Assembly (NCBI RefSeq): GCF_023065955.2
Contig: NW_026622985.1
Span: forward strand, 76,187,931 to 76,251,930
Direction of reading: 5' to 3'
DNA: 64,000 bases
DNA from: Ursus arctos
Taxonomy: Eukaryota > Chordata > Mammalia > Carnivora > Ursidae
A program made the translations under genes and the position numbers. The notes below the pieces were generated by a model. The model had not been told where the DNA came from. It saw only the letters and a list, made by a program, of their open reading frames with translations, and did not search any database. This document shows, in pieces, positions 59,846 through 64,000 of the stretch (the stretch's first letter is position 1; the number at the start of each line of letters is the position of its first letter).

Positions 59846-60572
59846 ATATAATGTAGCAGGGTTTTATCTTTCAGTACTGGTCTATTTATTTTCTAATCAT
59901 TATCCATACTTTGTTCTCTCACTGGCAACCCAAGGGTTGCCTAAAGCATAAATAAACAATTCAAACAGAATACCGGCAATAATGCAAGAGAGAAAGATTT
60001 GGATGCTTGCTTACAGAGGGGCGAGAGCCTCCCAGAAGCTCTCAAAGCCTGAATCAATGGTCATGTAGTACTTACTAAAATAATTTTTGGAAATCTGTGT
60101 GTCCTCTTGCACATTTTTAACTTGACATCTAACATTTCTCATAAAAAGTGATTAAATTGATATAATTGCTGGCATTTGATAAAAATAAGGTTATAGTACT
60201 CTTTTAAATATCCCGTGAAATTTAAGTAACCAAAATAATTCTAAACAATACACCAATAATGTCTTCCTGGACAATCAGATATTTTGCATCTTTGCTTTAT
60301 TCTCCCTTAAATTCATATTTCAATTCTATTTTAAGCATAAAATTTTATCCTAATATAACCTATTTTTCACTCTTGAAAGACTTTTATTGATAATCCCACC
60401 GTTATTCTTTGTAAAGAAAAAAATGTATATTTTTACATATAAAATTTCTTTGAAGGGTTATAGACATTCAAAAATTTTTTCAGGCTGAAGTCATTAGTAT
60501 TATTACTGTGCATTATAAATATGGTATTAAATTGTTGCATAATTATTGAACATTAAAAGTAAAATTTTAATT
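59846..60572. other. Unassigned AT-rich stretch
   Basis: I see nothing supported. Confidence 0.5.
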
Positions 60573-60661
60573 TTACTTTAAAGTTTCTTACTGAGATTTT
60601 AATTTAAATTTAATTTAAATTTAAAAAATTTAAATTTACTTTAAAGTTTCTTATTGAGATT
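60573..60661. repeat. 63-bp-period direct duplication around an AT palindromic core
   Basis: The 26-base word at 60573-60598 (starting TTACTTTAAAGTTTCTTACT) recurs at 60636-60661 with one mismatch. The spacer is TTTAAATT-type sequence, itself repetitive and self-complementary. Confidence 0.93.
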
Positions 60662-60862
60662 AGTGATTTTTTTTCAATTAGCTTTTGTCTCTGTGAATGC
60701 ATAAGAAATTGTTAGAGTTGACAGAGTTCTGCATAAATTATATTCTGATTTGGTTTGTTTTATAGATGTGAACAGAATAAATTATTTTCACAGAAATCAG
60801 TAGAGGGGAATGGAAGGAAGTTTTATTTCTTTTTCATAGATGCATCATGTAATTCCTTAAAT

Positions 60863-60980
60863 GCCAAAAGTCCCAGTGATCTATTATCAAAAATTATTTT
60901 TAATTATAGACTGACACATCTTTGAAGGCCAAAATTACAATGATATATCACCAAAAATCATTTTTAGCCATTTTTAATTA
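60863..60980. repeat. Diverged tandem duplication, period about 65 bp
   Basis: GCCAAAAGTCCCAGTGATCTATTATCAAAAATTATTTTTA at 60863 and GCCAAAATTACAATGATATATCACCAAAAATCATTTTTA at 60928 align along most of their length with several substitutions. This looks like an older duplication than its neighbour at 60573. Confidence 0.7.
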
Positions 60981-61439
60981 AGTCTCATTTCAAATTGGCA
61001 AAAGCAAAGAACTGGAAACCACTTGACTTGGATTTGATTTGAAATGTGATTTGTTGCCCATCATTTTAGTCCATACTTTCTAAATATCCAGGATGTAACC
61101 AAAAAAAGCTTACAAATACATAGTAATTGACTCTAAATTATACCTGTTACTTTTTTATTCAGAGGAATCATTTAATCCAACACACACAAAAGGGATAGAG
61201 AAAAATCAAAATGGTATACTCTCTCTAATACAATATTTTTGTATTCTTTATATCTTATTATATGCTTTAAATATATTTTATCAATACTTTGGTATTGTAA
61301 AACTAACTAATTAAATTTATGGAGAATGTCTGTCCTATAAACTAATCAGCATAGTATCCCTAAGCTAATCAGACTTATATTCTGTCAGAAAAATTTTGCT
61401 TTCATGTTTCAATTTAAGCAAATGTATCAATTCACTTTT

Positions 61440-61640
61440 CAAGTGTTATTATTAAGAGCTTTGAGGAAATAAATTATGTAGAGAGACTGCCATAAGCAGT
61501 CATGAGGATTAAAATGATGCCAGTCGTGAGTAATTAATGCGTTATGAAAATAATGTAATAAATCAGTAAGCCATTGCCTATTACGTAATTTGTAATAATT
61601 TAGTGAAACGTTTAGCTAAAACTAAGTTCTTTATAAAGCG
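61440..61640. promoter_or_regulatory. Candidate AT-rich conserved element
   Basis: A dense run of homeodomain/POU-like words: 'gtgagtaattaatgcgttat', GAAAATAATGTAATAAATCAG and 'tattacgtaatttgtaataa', in otherwise non-repetitive sequence. The texture resembles deeply conserved AT-rich enhancers. No conservation test was possible. Confidence 0.22.
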
Positions 61641-61680
61641 GAAGGAATAGGATAAGATTTGAAAGAATAGGATAAGATTT
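61641..61680. repeat. 20-bp tandem duplication
   Basis: GAAGGAATAGGATAAGATTT at 61641-61660 is followed directly by GAAAGAATAGGATAAGATTT, with one mismatch. This is a recent slip-strand duplication. Confidence 0.96.
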
Positions 61681-61689
61681 ATCAATTAT

Positions 61690-62200
61690 CTGTTGATATA
61701 GTATGGTTGCAAAACAACCAACCACATAACATTAGTGTCCTATAACAATAAACATTTACTTCTCACATTTATTTCTACCATCAGCTGATTTAGGCTAGTC
61801 TGGATTCAGACGCTCTTCTATTCTTAGTGAGACTCCTTAATTTGTTTGGGAGTAGGCTGATCTAGGCTGTTCAGAGGAGTGGCCCAGCTTTTTAGCACAT
61901 GTCTCTCGAACTGTTTTTTCTAAGGTGAGCAGGTTAGCCTGGGCATGCTCTTCACAAGATGATGGCAGAATCAAAAAAGAGCAAGTGTTTTCAAGCACTT
62001 AAGCCTGTTGTGGCTTAGGATACAAATTGGCCTATAGTTTCTCATTCTATTGGCCACAGCAGATCACAAAGCCAAACCTGAGGAGTGGGAAATCATGTTG
62101 GGTCCTAGAGAGAGCATTCAGCACAGCTGCATGGCTAGGAACATGAATACAGGGAGGAATAGAAATGGAGGCAATAGATCAGTCTACCACTGTGTGCACA
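61690..62200. repeat. Old interspersed repeat, same unassigned family as 9230 and 43575
   Basis: 'tggttgcaaaacaaccaacc', ACATAACATTAGTGTCCTATAACAATAAACATTTACTTCTCAC, 'ctattggccacagcagatca' then CAAAGCC, and 'gaatacagggaggaatagaa' with GGAGGCAATAGATCAGTCTACCAC give its start, a conserved internal block and its end. It is the most complete of the three copies. It accounts for part of a 104-codon + frame at 62050-62364. Confidence 0.6.
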
Positions 62201-62383
62201 ATAAACTTTGTGGACTTCAGCTTTTGCAAATAATTAAATGTGAATCAAATATAAATATCAGACATCATTCAATTGAGTTCATTAGTTACTGTGATCAAAC
62301 ATTTCCTGTAGGTCAAAAAAAAAAAGGAAAAAGAGAAAAGCACATATCACCCAAATCTAATTAATCTGGGAACTGGCATGAAG

Positions 62384-62385
<2 letters not shown>

Positions 62386-62428
<43 letters not shown>
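62386..62428. repeat. (TTA)n microsatellite
   Basis: An uninterrupted trinucleotide run, read directly. Confidence 0.97.
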
Positions 62429-64000
62429 TTGTTAGTAGGAGATATAAAATATTCAACATTTTATAACATGAAATAAAATAAGGATCATCAGTAATTGCTA
62501 TAAATATTTCCTTTTTACGAAATAGTTTGAAATATGTTCTTGAATAAAGTGTGCCAAATGTGAAATAAATTATGTTAAAGTTTTACCTCTGAGTTTTAAC
62601 CAATATACATTAAAAAGTTGGGTGATCTAAAAATTTTTTCAGTTACAGTTAAAAGAACCAATATCACTCACCTGTACTACTTCAGCTATTTGAAAGTTAC
62701 TTTTTTTCAAACTAAATACATGTCTTAGGGATGAGACTGGAAAAGAATAGAAAAAAAATTGCTTACATTTAAGTTAAGTGTTGTTTTTGTGTTTTTCTTA
62801 TGGATGGCCACTTTGCTTTGCTCGGAGCCCTTTTCTCTCTCTGAGGTGATGCATCCTTTGATCCTGGTAGGGGAATAAGAAGTAGGTTCTTAAATACTTG
62901 TCTTTCCTGCACACACCCCAGTCTATCATATATCTGAATTCTGAAGATCCCAAGAGGGGTCAAAATACCCAGTTCTTCCAGAAACACATGTAAGAGAACA
63001 AGGACTGGATATATTATGACTTTATAGCGCAGCTTAAAAATTATCAGGCACATCTCTACCCCTTGTATTTTATGTTTCTTTACTCAAATTAATTCTGCGT
63101 ACTTTTTTCCCTCCTACATGAATTTTGTGATCATTTTGTCAAGTTCAAGCAATATTGTTTAAGATTTGGCTTGAAATGTGTTTAGATATGTAGATTAACT
63201 TGTACCTATCAGGACTTTGCCATATTGTTTTTCTATTCAGGATTATGACATCCACATAATTTATGTATTAAAGAGTCATTAATAGTCACAAGCTAAACTT
63301 TGCCTCCTTCCCAGAAGTTCTTCACATTTCCTTTTTAGGTTGTTATTTGATATTCCTATTTCTACTCTTAGGAATGAAAATTGTTTTAAATTATAATTAC
63401 TGATTCTTTTTCTTAATAGGAAAGAATCTCAGAACACATATTGTCTAGGTCGTTAGTATTTAAATGGATGGCCTCAGGATATTTACATGTAGAGAATTTT
63501 AATTAATGTTTAATAAAGTAAATATTAATTACACTTTTGAAATGCATATAAGTTTTATCTTTGCTTAATAATGTAGACACTTTTAAATGACATTCAAACT
63601 TTTAAAATTATCCACTGCTAAATTCTCAGTATCTGTAGTTTGAAAGATCTCTGCTTTCTACTTATTATTGTTGGTTGTAATGAACCATTCAGAATTTCAA
63701 AGATTAAGTCTATTCTCTAAATTAAGTATATGGACACAATTGGATATGTTTGGCTGGTTGCTGTCTCACTGAAGTATAATTGCCTTTGTCCATCCTTATA
63801 AAGATATTTTTAGCAATTCACAATAAGAAAAAAAAAAAACCGTTCTGAATAAGCTTTCATTAGAATTTCCAAGGAATATAGAAAGAGTTTGTGGTTCTGT
63901 TAATTTCCTTTCAAGATTTCTCTTCTACAACTACAATAAAATAGGTGTCACAGAAATAGATTTTGATGTACCTGAAAAAGTCAGATTTATAACCTCTGGT
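62429..64000. other. Unassigned AT-rich stretch to the window end
   Basis: I recognise no gene or repeat family. A 94-codon - frame at 62769-63053 has no recognisable motif. An A-run lies at 63828-63838. Confidence 0.5.

Overview
The window is AT-rich mammalian nuclear DNA with no complete protein-coding gene, rRNA, tRNA or CRISPR array that I can support. The clearest organism signal is the tRNA-Lys-derived carnivore SINE (SINEC/CAN-SINE), found in seven full or partial copies. The youngest copies carry the variant with 'gcctgcttcttcctctcccactcc', then '(taaa)n', then 'atcttt'. That form is typical of arctoid caniforms, and I lean towards a bear (Ursidae). This rests on remembered consensus sequence, not on a search. 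Three 3' ends of a carnivore-type LINE-1 agree with it.

Layout. 1-12 kb is mostly unassigned AT-rich DNA with an L2 remnant, a GATA microsatellite, two SINEs, two MIRs and one old repeat. 12-21 kb has a 5'-truncated L1 tail with a clean target-site duplication, a young SINE with a perfect 16-bp duplication, a MIR, and a 1.4-kb L1 ORF2/3'UTR relic that appears to sit inside an older L1 tail. 21-30 kb is poorer in repeats, with high-complexity stretches that could be conserved non-coding elements. 30-40 kb is a repeat graveyard: old L1 and L2 pieces, MIRs, a possible endogenous-retroelement fragment, and a nested stack in which an L1 was hit by a younger L1 and by a MER2-type DNA transposon. 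40-50 kb is sparse, with simple repeats, paired MIRs and two hAT-Charlie-like fragments. 50-54 kb holds the best exon candidate (50695-50810) and an antisense L1-ORF1/HAL1 relic. 54-64 kb has an inverted repeat, a young SINE, a possible regulatory element, a 5'-inverted L1 and short tandem duplications.

The short open frames are what chance gives in AT-rich DNA or are relics of transposons. The window is best read as intergenic or intronic. If the exon at 50.7 kb is real, the host transcript runs on the + strand. All three young L1 tails lie on the - strand, which would fit the usual antisense bias of L1s inside genes. I saw no convincing sign of a previously undescribed biological system. 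The items most worth checking are the splice-bounded exon, the inverted repeat at 56.4 kb and the putative conserved elements at 21.1 and 57.4 kb.
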